Assembly: GCA_013140705.1 (NCBI GenBank)
Contig: JABFSH010000002.1
Span: 37,283-101,282, forward strand
Length of the DNA stretch: 64,000 bases
DNA from: Methylococcaceae bacterium
Lineage (GTDB): Bacteria; Pseudomonadota; Gammaproteobacteria; Methylococcales; Methylomonadaceae
Direction: 5' to 3'
This document shows positions 8,747-16,158 of this stretch, piece by piece. The notes under the pieces are model-generated. The model saw only the letters and a list, made by a program, of their open reading frames with translations, had not been told where the DNA came from and ran no database searches. The stretch's first letter is position 1; each line of letters opens with the position of its first letter. The translations under genes and the position numbers were made by a program.

Positions 8747-10974
8747 ACCCGAAATGGAATGGCGTTGAACGGCGCTCGACGTTAAGGAAAAAGGCCGAGG
8801 CCATGGTGGGAAGTTTATCTCCAGATCAATCCGTAGCCCAGCCCTCCGACGTGCTATTGCATGAATTGCTTGTACATAAAGTGGAACTGGAAATACAGAA
8901 TGAAGAATTGCGAAGAGCTCACACAGACATGGAAGAAGCACGAGATCGCTATGCTGACTTGTATGAATTTGCCCCGATCGGCTACTTCACCATTAACCGT
9001 GACGGCCTGATCAGCGAAATCAATCTGACCGGAGCTGCATTACTGGGTATTGACCGCTCCAAACTGATCAATCGTCGTTTTTCGAATTTTATCACCCCTC
9101 CGGATCAAGATCGTTGGTATCGACTATTCATTAACATGATTAAGCTTCCCAATGACAAGAAACAGGAGCTTGGTCTGGAGATAGTGCGCGCGGATGGCTC
9201 CGTGTTTTATGCCCATCTGGACTGTCTGCGCAGAGAGTCTTTACCGACGTCTCCTTCGTTACGAATCGCTCTTATCGATATCAGCAAAATCAAGCAGGCC
9301 GAAAAGGAATTGCGTATTGCGGCAGCCGCTTTTGAATCCCAGGAAGGCATGTTCATTACTGATGCCAACAATGTGATTTTGCGGGTGAATCAAGCTTTCA
9401 CGACGATCACCGGCTACAGCGCCGAGGACGCCATCGGCAAAACACCGAGCCTACTCAAGTCAGGGCGCCAGGATGCCACCTTTTATAGTGAAATGAGGCA
9501 GAGCCTTAAAACGAAAGGCGCCTGGCGGGGAGAAATGTGGAATCGTCGCAAAAATGGAGAAATCTTTCCGGAATGGCAGACCATCACTGTCTTGAAGGGA
9601 GATGATGGCGAAGTGCTTCATTACATCGCTACACTCACCGACATTACCCAGGAAAAGGTTGCGTCGGAGCAGATTGAAAAACTGGCATTTTTCGATCCCT
9701 TGACCAATTTGCCCAACCGGCGCTTACTGAAGAACAGGTTGCATCTGGCATTGGCCTTCAGTTCTCGCAACAAGCGACGCGGCGCTTTACTATTTATTGA
9801 TCTGGATAATTTCAAACTATTGAATGACACATTGGGTCATAACATAGGCGACTTATTGTTACAGCAAGTTGCACAACGCCTCATAAACTGCATCCGCGAA
9901 GTGGATACAGCTGCTCGTCTGGGGGGCGATGAATTTGTCGTGATGCTGGAAGACCTGAGCGAATCACTTGAAGAAGCCGCCATCGACACTGAAATCGCCG
10001 GCAAGAAGTTATTAGCGGCCCTTAATGAGCCTTATTTGCTTGCTGGTCACGAACACCGATGTTCGGCAAGCATTGGAGCAACACTGTTCTACAACCATTC
10101 GGTGTCTGAGGATGAACTGTTGCAACATGTCGATATCGCCATGTATCAGGCCAAACATGCAGGGCGCAACACACTGTGCTTTTTTGATCAGGCCATGCAA
10201 TCGACCTTAACCGAACGCGCTACGCTAGAGACAGATTTACGCCATGCCCTGGAGCAAAATCAATTTAAACTCTATTATCAGATGCAAACCACGCACGACG
10301 GCAAAGCTGTTGGTGCCGAGGTTTTAATTCGCTGGCACCATCCGGCGCATGGACTGATTTCACCGATGGCATTTATCCCATTGGCCGAGGAAACCGGATT
10401 GATCCTACCCATCGGGCAATGGGCTCTGGAAACTGCTTGCGCCCAGCTTAAGGCCTGGGAAAATAATCCGAAGACCAAAGGATTGAGGTTGGCCGTCAAT
10501 GTCAGTGCGCATCAGTTCCATCAATCTGATTTCGTTGAGCAAGTTCGCACCGTACTGGAAAAAACCGCCATAGACCCTCAACTCCTTACACTGGAACTCA
10601 CAGAAAGCGTAATTCTCAAGGACAGGCCAGATACAATCGCAAAAATGCAGGCACTCAGAATCAACGGTATACGCTTCTCTCTGGATGACTTCGGCACCGG
10701 CTATTCATCACTGGCCTACCTGACTCAATTACCCCTCGACCAGATCAAGATTGACCAGAGTTTCGTCCGCAATATCGGCATTAAGCATAATGATTCCGTT
10801 ATTGTGCAAACCATCATCGCCATGGCCAACACATTAGCCATGAATGTCATCGCTGAAGGCGTAGAAACAGAAGAACAGCGTATCTTCCTGGAACAATACG
10901 GCTGCAATCTTTGCCAGGGTTATTTGTTCAGCAAGCCTGTTCCTGCGGAGGATTTTGAGGCACTGCTGTCGTAG
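8743..10974 (+). CDS. PAS-PAS-GGDEF-EAL c-di-GMP enzyme
   Basis: A 743-residue cytoplasmic protein translationally coupled to the CheB-CheR-PAS gene by an ATGA overlap. Residues ~15-65 form a short helical lead. Two PAS domains follow at ~65-180 (FAPIGYFTINRDGLISEINL) and ~185-305 (GMFITDANNVILRVNQAF). The GGDEF motif is intact at 394-398, preceded by an inhibitory-site REVD. The EAL domain carries EVLIRW (glutamate 526), DDFGTGYSSL and EGVETEEQ, so both catalytic sites look competent. No membrane segment is seen; the signal must be sensed by the PAS domains or passed from the coupled partner. A predicted hairpin about 40 bp after the stop may end the transcript. Confidence 0.9.
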   Translation: MNPKWNGVERRSTLRKKAEAMVGSLSPDQSVAQPSDVLLHELLVHKVELEIQNEELRRAHTDMEEARDRYADLYEFAPIGYFTINRDGLISEINLTGAALLGIDRSKLINRRFSNFITPPDQDRWYRLFINMIKLPNDKKQELGLEIVRADGSVFYAHLDCLRRESLPTSPSLRIALIDISKIKQAEKELRIAAAAFESQEGMFITDANNVILRVNQAFTTITGYSAEDAIGKTPSLLKSGRQDATFYSEMRQSLKTKGAWRGEMWNRRKNGEIFPEWQTITVLKGDDGEVLHYIATLTDITQEKVASEQIEKLAFFDPLTNLPNRRLLKNRLHLALAFSSRNKRRGALLFIDLDNFKLLNDTLGHNIGDLLLQQVAQRLINCIREVDTAARLGGDEFVVMLEDLSESLEEAAIDTEIAGKKLLAALNEPYLLAGHEHRCSASIGATLFYNHSVSEDELLQHVDIAMYQAKHAGRNTLCFFDQAMQSTLTERATLETDLRHALEQNQFKLYYQMQTTHDGKAVGAEVLIRWHHPAHGLISPMAFIPLAEETGLILPIGQWALETACAQLKAWENNPKTKGLRLAVNVSAHQFHQSDFVEQVRTVLEKTAIDPQLLTLELTESVILKDRPDTIAKMQALRINGIRFSLDDFGTGYSSLAYLTQLPLDQIKIDQSFVRNIGIKHNDSVIVQTIIAMANTLAMNVIAEGVETEEQRIFLEQYGCNLCQGYLFSKPVPAEDFEALLS

Positions 10975-11012
10975 GATACGGTCTTAATAGTTTCCCTATA
11001 TTAAACAGCTAA

Positions 11013-11059
11013 AATTTTTCCGTTTGTCCTGATCCTATCGAAGGATGGACGGAAAAATT
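11013..11059 (+). terminator. Hairpin after the CheB-CheR/GGDEF-EAL operon
   Basis: AATTTTTCCGT and ACGGAAAAATT arms enclose an inner GTCC/GGAC and ATCC/GGAT pairing. The A/T-flanked stem could act in either direction as a Rho-independent terminator. It lies 38 bp beyond the EAL stop codon. Confidence 0.5.
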
Positions 11060-11143
11060 GCCTCTCACTTTATCGTGAAGTTATTTTAAATCATATACTT
11101 AGATCCTAACTCCCGAAAATAAATGTGACCCACTATACAGATT

Positions 11144-11159
11144 ACCCCGTAAACGGGGT
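11144..11159. promoter_or_regulatory. 16-bp palindrome upstream of a membrane-protein gene
   Basis: ACCCCGT and ACGGGGT are separated by two bases, 65 bp before the ATG at 11224. It could be an operator or a short hairpin; nothing identifies a binding protein. Confidence 0.35.
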
Positions 11160-11223
11160 CATTGCATTTAGCTTCACCTACACTAGGAATTAACAACTTC
11201 ATCACATTTTCCTGGAGAAGCTC

Positions 11224-11661
11224 ATGACCACATTTACCTATCAAAAAACAGTCCATGCATCTTATCTGGTAGTTATCGCAGGGATTATCACAATGCCGGA
11301 TGTTATATTCGGTTTAGTTGCCGAATTAATGCATCTATTATTCGAGCTTGCTCATTTGCTTTTTGAATTTCTTGAATCCACGCTTGATCACCTTGTCGAG
11401 CATGTTTTTCATACCGAAGTCCATGAAACTCAAGTCATCGTTTTTTACCTGATTGTTAGCATGGGCGCAGCGGCATTGTATTATCTTTTTCGGTCTATTC
11501 CTGGCGCCTACCACAATGTTAAAAATAACATTATCGAAACTTGGCTCGAATATAAAAGAAGCGCATTACGTTATTGGACTGAACAGTCATTAATCAACAA
11601 ATTTAAATGGATCGTAATAGTTAATACAGGACTTGTCTGTCTGTTTCTATTCGGCTTCTGA
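11224..11661 (+). CDS. Small integral membrane protein of unknown function
   Basis: A 145-residue protein with a good ribosome-binding site (GGAG, 9 bp before the ATG). Hydrophobic segments lie near residues 12-55, 78-95 and 128-145, giving perhaps three to four membrane passes. The first part contains a leucine/phenylalanine-rich amphipathic run (MHLLFELAHLLFEFLESTLD) followed by a histidine/glutamate-rich stretch (LDHLVEHVFHTEVHET), which could bind a metal. I do not recognise a family. It is monocistronic, facing a lipoprotein gene of opposite strand 25 bp downstream. Confidence 0.65.
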   Translation: MTTFTYQKTVHASYLVVIAGIITMPDVIFGLVAELMHLLFELAHLLFEFLESTLDHLVEHVFHTEVHETQVIVFYLIVSMGAAALYYLFRSIPGAYHNVKNNIIETWLEYKRSALRYWTEQSLINKFKWIVIVNTGLVCLFLFGF

Positions 11662-11686
11662 GGACCAATCTACAGTTAATACTGGC

Positions 11687-12154
11687 CTAAGACGCTTCTT
11701 CGCTTTTTTGTTTTCCAAATAACTGGGGTTCCTTGGGTGGAGATTTTTGCTGCAAACAGTGATACGCAGCACTATCAAATTTAATTTGCAAGGAGCGCGG
11801 ATTTTCGTGCTCGGTAATAAACTTTTCCGCCTCTTGAGCAGTCAGATCTTTCATCATGTACGTAGCAATACACATGCAAGGCTCGGTAAAGCGCTCTCTA
11901 TCTTCTTCTTTATTAACCGAATTTTTTAATTCCCTTTCCACACACTGTCTGGCAAAGTCATGCTCGAACTTATGCTTTTGTATGTCAGTAACTTCGACAT
12001 CATGTGTGTGATCAAACGGATTATTTTTTTCCTCGGTGGCAGAAACTGTTGTTTTATTTTCTTCGTCATCTGAACAGCCCGAGAGCGTTAGCGATAGTCC
12101 AACAGTGACCAAAGCCGTAAAAAGTAGAACTTTTGAGAGTTTAAGTGTTTTCAT
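11687..12154 (-). CDS. Lipoprotein of unknown function
   Basis: A 155-residue protein with a clear lipoprotein signal: a hydrophobic stretch then LSGCSDDEE, with the lipidated cysteine at about residue 27. The aspartate-rich residues after the cysteine would be compatible with inner-membrane retention by the usual +2 rule only if Asp is at +2; here +2 is Ser, so outer-membrane sorting is expected. The mature part has a histidine-containing acidic patch (DHTHDVEVTD) and four further cysteines (ARQCVERE, EPCMCIATY, YHCLQQK), which could form disulphides in the periplasm. I cannot name a family. Confidence 0.7.
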   Translation of the reverse strand: MKTLKLSKVLLFTALVTVGLSLTLSGCSDDEENKTTVSATEEKNNPFDHTHDVEVTDIQKHKFEHDFARQCVERELKNSVNKEEDRERFTEPCMCIATYMMKDLTAQEAEKFITEHENPRSLQIKFDSAAYHCLQQKSPPKEPQLFGKQKSEEAS

Positions 12155-12487
12155 GAATTTGAATCTTAGTTTTAATAATTAGTAGGATCAGCGAAAACTT
12201 GGAATAACCAGATGATTTTTCGAGGTGCAAAAAACTTTGTGGTTAAACTGTTGTGAATCAAGCAAGAACATTATCATCTTAATAAAAGCTTGTAAATAAC
12301 AGATAGTATAGAGAATCAGTCTCCATAGCCTTCTGCTTGGGTGATATATACCTTAAAAAGAATGAAAATATCAAATTCAAGATCACCATCACAAACACTG
12401 TTTATTATCTATACTATGGTGTTACATGATGTCATTAGAAAAATTGCTCAAAATTGGCAATTACAACTTCACCACATGATAGCTGCC

Positions 12488-13045
12488 ATGAGATACAAAC
12501 CAGAAATTATTTTAGGTTTCACCCTGATTGAACTGTTGGTTACCATTTCAATTGCTGCAATCCTCTTAGGTGTGGCCATCCCAAGCTTTATAACCACTAT
12601 AGATAGCAATCGGTTAGCAACCATTACCAACGAATTTGTTACTGCCTTAAATATGGCTAGAAGCGAGGCGATTAAACGAGGAATGCAGGTAACAGTGGTG
12701 CGTAAAGGTGCAACCAGTGGTGAATGGCAAAGTGGCTGGGATGTTTTTTTAGATAGCGACGGCAATAATGCATTTAATGATGATGCTGACTCTACATTAT
12801 GCGAAGCAGGCGAAGATTGCTTATTGCGAACCTATGAATCATTACCATCAGGTTATACATTGAGCACAGGCAACAGCACATATGAAGACTACGCCAGTTA
12901 TTCACCCAGTGGAATGAGCACAGTGGTTGTAGGCGATACATTTACATTATGCAGTAGTTCTGGATCAAACAAGCCACGTCGCACAATCACCATTAACGCC
13001 ACAGGTAGACCCAGAATCAATGCAACGCCTGGTACTTGTCCATAA
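12488..13045 (+). CDS. fimT: FimT/GspH-type minor pilin
   Basis: A type IV pilus pseudopilin with prepilin leader and class III signal: MRYKPEIILG is cut before FTLIELLV, with glutamate at mature position 5. The mature part continues as a long hydrophobic helix and then a FimT/GspH-like globular domain (SEAIKRGMQVTVVR, GWDVFLDSDG). The open frame runs upstream to a GTG at 12341, which would give a 59-residue leader; I chose ATG 12488 because a 10-residue leader is typical, though no strong ribosome-binding site precedes either start. The mature protein probably primes pilus assembly with PilV, PilW, PilX and PilE encoded downstream. It begins the minor-pilin operon. Confidence 0.8.
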   Translation: MRYKPEIILGFTLIELLVTISIAAILLGVAIPSFITTIDSNRLATITNEFVTALNMARSEAIKRGMQVTVVRKGATSGEWQSGWDVFLDSDGNNAFNDDADSTLCEAGEDCLLRTYESLPSGYTLSTGNSTYEDYASYSPSGMSTVVVGDTFTLCSSSGSNKPRRTITINATGRPRINATPGTCP

Positions 13046-13054
13046 TTTTTCAAT

Positions 13055-13516
13055 ATGACTCGCAAAATGAACAAATTCACCGGTTTTACCTTAATAGAAG
13101 TCCTAATAGCCATGCTGGTGCTGGCAGTCGGCCTGCTGGGTATGGCAGGCTTGCAGGCAACCAGTCTTAAAAACAACCAAAGCGCCTACAACCGCAGCCA
13201 GGCCACACAATTGGCCTATGATTTGGCGGACAGAATACGCGCCAATGTTGCTGGCATAGCTACCTATACAACCATTGGTCCTGGTGCAGCGGTAGCAAAG
13301 GCAAATTGCTTGAACACAACCGGCTGTACCATAGCAGACATGGCGGAAAACGATCTCTATGAATGGAACATTGCTGTTACCGGCACTTTACCCAGTGGCG
13401 CTGGCACCATAGCCGCTGCGGCAGGCGTGTATACCATTACCATCAACTGGGACGATAACCGTGATGGCAGTGTAAATAGCAGTGACCCCAATTTTCAAAC
13501 AAGCTTTCAGTTATGA
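13055..13516 (+). CDS. pilV: Type IV pilus modification protein PilV
   Basis: A 153-residue minor pilin. The leader MTRKMNKFTG is followed by FTLIEVLIAMLVLAVGLLGM, the classic PilV signature, and then LQATSLKNNQSAYNRSQATQ and ADRIRAN, also typical of PilV. The C-terminal domain ends in a normal beta strand (NFQTSFQL), so the protein appears complete. It acts in the inner membrane and periplasm as part of the priming complex of the pilus. Its stop codon overlaps the start of the following HEPN gene by 4 bp (ATGA), which is unusual because pilW would be expected there. Confidence 0.88.
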   Translation: MTRKMNKFTGFTLIEVLIAMLVLAVGLLGMAGLQATSLKNNQSAYNRSQATQLAYDLADRIRANVAGIATYTTIGPGAAVAKANCLNTTGCTIADMAENDLYEWNIAVTGTLPSGAGTIAAAAGVYTITINWDDNRDGSVNSSDPNFQTSFQL

Positions 13517-13953
13517 ACACTGATATTTTAACGCAACTTGCCAGCCAAGACGGCGCTCAATACGCCTGGTTAAGGCAAAGCCTGAATGATTTTGAAATGG
13601 CCAGGATACTGCTGGCGTCAGGCAAATGGGATGGCGCTTGTTATCATGCTCAGCAAACCGCTAAAAAGTTGTTAAAATTCATACTTAGCCACGCAGGCCA
13701 AGCATTCAGGCACACCCACACCCACTCAGTTCATGAACTCGCTAAAGAGTATAATCAACACCTTGACGCTACCTTGTTTGATGACGAAATCATCGATTCA
13801 TATAAAGAATTGAGTCAATACAACACTATTGCTCGCTATCCATCTGCTTACGATGCACCGGTTGATATCATTACCAAAAAACAAGCCTTGTCAGCGATTG
13901 ATACATTGAACCAAACCCTGTGGATTCTGAGGGGTGTTTATGAAAACCGCTGA
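13513..13953 (+). CDS. HEPN-domain protein (toxin-type partner of an MNT domain)
   Basis: A 146-residue helical protein of the HEPN family (the type paired with minimal nucleotidyltransferases). Typical features are WLRQSLNDFEMARILL, YHAQQTAKKLLKFIL and the late RYPSAYDAP motif. An R-x4-H arrangement, the pattern of HEPN ribonucleases, occurs at R66-H71, though I cannot be sure it is the catalytic one. In characterised HEPN/MNT systems the HEPN protein is an RNase toxin and MNT neutralises it, in some cases by modifying a tyrosine. Here the gene is wedged between pilV and pilW, overlapping pilV by ATGA and overlapping the next frame by 14 bp. This is a foreign insertion into a pilus operon. 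Confidence 0.85.
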   Translation: MNTDILTQLASQDGAQYAWLRQSLNDFEMARILLASGKWDGACYHAQQTAKKLLKFILSHAGQAFRHTHTHSVHELAKEYNQHLDATLFDDEIIDSYKELSQYNTIARYPSAYDAPVDIITKKQALSAIDTLNQTLWILRGVYENR

Positions 13954-15370
13954 CCTGATTCAGACAGCCAGAACAAAAAAATTAGAAAGTGTACTTAGCT
14001 TTCTTAAACTAGCTTTCAATGACTTTGACTATCCCGTCTACTTATTTGGTTCCTACGCAACCGGGCAGTTTCACGGTCACTCGGATGTCGATATTCTCAT
14101 CATTTCGCCAGACGCCTTATCAGCACACGTCTACCGTCAAGCCAGTGACAAAATGACTGGAATAAACATAAATTACGACATCCTGATATCGCCTTCTATC
14201 AACCGATTGGACAGCAGCATTGTTAACTCGCTACAAGCCATTTCGGCAACGGCCTCATGCACTCTACCTCCTGCATCCATGCAGTCGAACGTTCCTGACC
14301 AGCCAAGCAACCCACTTTCTCGTCACCAGCTCGGCATGACCCTGATAGAAATCATGATTGCCTTATTGATCGGCGCGTTCTTGTTAGGCGGAGTGCTGCA
14401 AATTTTTATAGGTACCAAGCAAACCTACAGAATGCAGGAAGGCTTATCCAGATTGCAGGAAAACGGCAGATTTGCACTGGATTTTTTGGCCAAGGACATT
14501 CGTATGGCGGGTTTTATAGGGTGTAATAGTGGAGCCTCGCTTACTAATACACCAGTTTGTATCACGCCGGATAATCCAGTAGGTTGCACCACACCGCTCA
14601 AAACACCCAACACACTAAATACACCAACAGGTTTTTTATACGATTTCAAGACCTCCATCCAAGGCTTCGAGTCCACCTCTGCGACCGCCTGGACGCCTGC
14701 CATTGCCGCCGATATCACCTCCCCACTTGGTGGCTCCGACGTTATCGCCATTCGCCGGGCGGCTGACGAAAACTTTACAGTCACCGCTCATGCGTCAGCT
14801 ACCGCAGACCTTACCTTAGACGCAACAGCCACCACAGCAAATTTGAAAACCGCAGGTTTCTTGAAGACCGATGGTTCAAACAATTGCGCAACTGCAGTGT
14901 TATCCGATTGCTCGGCTGCCGCTGTCTTTCAGGTCAGCGCGATAGCGGGGACTGACCTTTCACACGCCACAGGCGGCTCTTGTACGCTAAAAAACTCGAC
15001 TGATGACCTGGGAAAAACCTATGTGGGCGGCCAAGTCTACCCGATCAACACCATCAGTTATTACATCCGCACAAACGACAGCAATCAACCCTCGCTTTAC
15101 CGTAAGCTGGGATCAAATGACGCACAGGAACTAGTGGAAGGCATTGAGAACATGCAGATTTTATATGGTGTAGATACTGACCCAACGCCAGATGGAGCCG
15201 CTAATTATTATGTAAGGGCGAATGATGCTGTGGCTAATATGGCCAAAGTCGTCAGCATCCGCATCATATTAACGGCCCGCACGATTGATGGCAACTTGAC
15301 AGCAACAGGGGATGGCAGGATTAGACGCAATTTCGCTTCGACGATTGCCGTACGTAATCGTCTGCCATAA
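13940..15370 (+). CDS. pilW: In-frame fusion of an MNT nucleotidyltransferase domain with PilW
   Basis: One 476-residue open frame with two unrelated parts. Residues ~1-105 are a minimal nucleotidyltransferase (MNT antitoxin type): G37-S38 start the GSYATG motif, and S48-D49-V50-D51 supplies the metal-binding aspartates. From residue ~115 it is a PilW minor pilin: the prepilin site is SRHQLG, cleaved after G132, before MTLIEIMIALLIGAF. A normal PilW domain follows (RLQENGRFALDFLAKDIRMAGFIGC, then NMQILYGVDTD). ATG 13940 has a strong ribosome-binding site (GAGGGG); the frame also opens at GTG 13934. An internal ATG at 14279 would give a separate PilW with a 19-residue leader, but has no visible ribosome-binding site. 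If the fusion is made, prepilin peptidase would release the MNT part into the cytoplasm. Confidence 0.85.
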   Translation: MKTADLIQTARTKKLESVLSFLKLAFNDFDYPVYLFGSYATGQFHGHSDVDILIISPDALSAHVYRQASDKMTGININYDILISPSINRLDSSIVNSLQAISATASCTLPPASMQSNVPDQPSNPLSRHQLGMTLIEIMIALLIGAFLLGGVLQIFIGTKQTYRMQEGLSRLQENGRFALDFLAKDIRMAGFIGCNSGASLTNTPVCITPDNPVGCTTPLKTPNTLNTPTGFLYDFKTSIQGFESTSATAWTPAIAADITSPLGGSDVIAIRRAADENFTVTAHASATADLTLDATATTANLKTAGFLKTDGSNNCATAVLSDCSAAAVFQVSAIAGTDLSHATGGSCTLKNSTDDLGKTYVGGQVYPINTISYYIRTNDSNQPSLYRKLGSNDAQELVEGIENMQILYGVDTDPTPDGAANYYVRANDAVANMAKVVSIRIILTARTIDGNLTATGDGRIRRNFASTIAVRNRLP

Positions 15371-15383
15371 AACAGGAGCCTTC

Positions 15384-16073
15384 ATGAACAACCACCAATT
15401 GACGGCAGGCAAGCATCACAAAGAATCCATGGGCAAGTTGATTCCATTCATGCTTCGACAAGCTCACCACGAACGGAATCAACAAAACACTGTCCGTCCT
15501 GAAACAAGTAGGGTGGGCAAAAAAACCTGCCCACCCTACCCTATTAAAAACAACCATGCAATTTTGCATGGCAAAGTCACATCCCAATCCGGTGTTGTAC
15601 TGGTAGTCAGTTTAATTATGTTGCTGCTATTGACGCTGTTAGGCATCACCGGCATGCAATCGACCTCGCTGGAAGAAAAAATGGCCGGCAACATGCGTGA
15701 CAAAAACTTAGCTTTTCAGGCCGCTGAATCCGCCCTTAATGCTGCAGAAACCAGCCTGAATCCGCCTGCAGTGTTACCAGCGTTTGTTGATGCAGGTACT
15801 GGAGGCTTTTATTTGGACACTTCAACCATTCCGACTGCTTCCGCAATTTTGACGGACAGTTTTTGGACTGCAAATCCAGTGGCCACTTCTTCGGTCACTA
15901 CATTAGGAAACGGTATCGCCACACCAGCCTACATCATTCAAAAATTACCTGCTGCCTGTTTTGGCACTTGCCCTCCCGATCCAACTTCAACGCCTTATAG
16001 AATTACGGTTAGGGCAACCGGTGGTTCCTCCAGCACCGTGGTTATTTTGCAATCAATCTTTTCACCCTCTTAA
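15384..16073 (+). CDS. pilX: PilX-type minor pilin with an unusually long leader
   Basis: A 229-residue type IV pilus assembly protein. The PilX signature is VVLVVSLIMLLLLTLLGITG, then MQSTSLEEKMAGNMRDK and AFQAAESALNAAE. The start at 15384 follows an AGGAG ribosome-binding site 13 bp after the pilW stop. It puts 70 residues before the cleavage glycine (SQSG), against roughly 10 in most PilX proteins. About half of this leader is encoded by repeat DNA: a palindromic core element (15437-15483, read as MLRQAHHER) and a 12-bp inverted repeat (15508-15539). A TTG at 15564 would give a 10-residue leader but has no ribosome-binding site. The mature protein has no frame disruption. Confidence 0.82.
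   Translation: MNNHQLTAGKHHKESMGKLIPFMLRQAHHERNQQNTVRPETSRVGKKTCPPYPIKNNHAILHGKVTSQSGVVLVVSLIMLLLLTLLGITGMQSTSLEEKMAGNMRDKNLAFQAAESALNAAETSLNPPAVLPAFVDAGTGGFYLDTSTIPTASAILTDSFWTANPVATSSVTTLGNGIATPAYIIQKLPAACFGTCPPDPTSTPYRITVRATGGSSSTVVILQSIFSPS
15437..15483. repeat. Dispersed palindromic core element, copy 2, inside pilX
   Basis: Arms GTTGATTCC and GGAATCAAC enclose the same core as at 4609-4649 in reverse orientation (GCTTCGACAAGCTCACCACG). It lies inside the pilX reading frame and adds the peptide MLRQAHHER to the leader. Confidence 0.75.
15508..15539. repeat. Perfect 12-bp inverted repeat inside pilX
   Basis: GTAGGGTGGGCA and TGCCCACCCTAC face each other across an 8-base loop of mostly A. 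The unit resembles small dispersed palindromes found between genes in many bacteria, but here it is translated as part of the PilX leader. It could form a hairpin in the mRNA shortly after the start codon. Confidence 0.7.
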
Positions 16074-16158
16074 AGCACATTACACAAACTTTTGTCCACA
16101 TTGATCACACCCGAATACGCACACCGGGCACTAGCAACCATCACATCGGAGATTTGAA

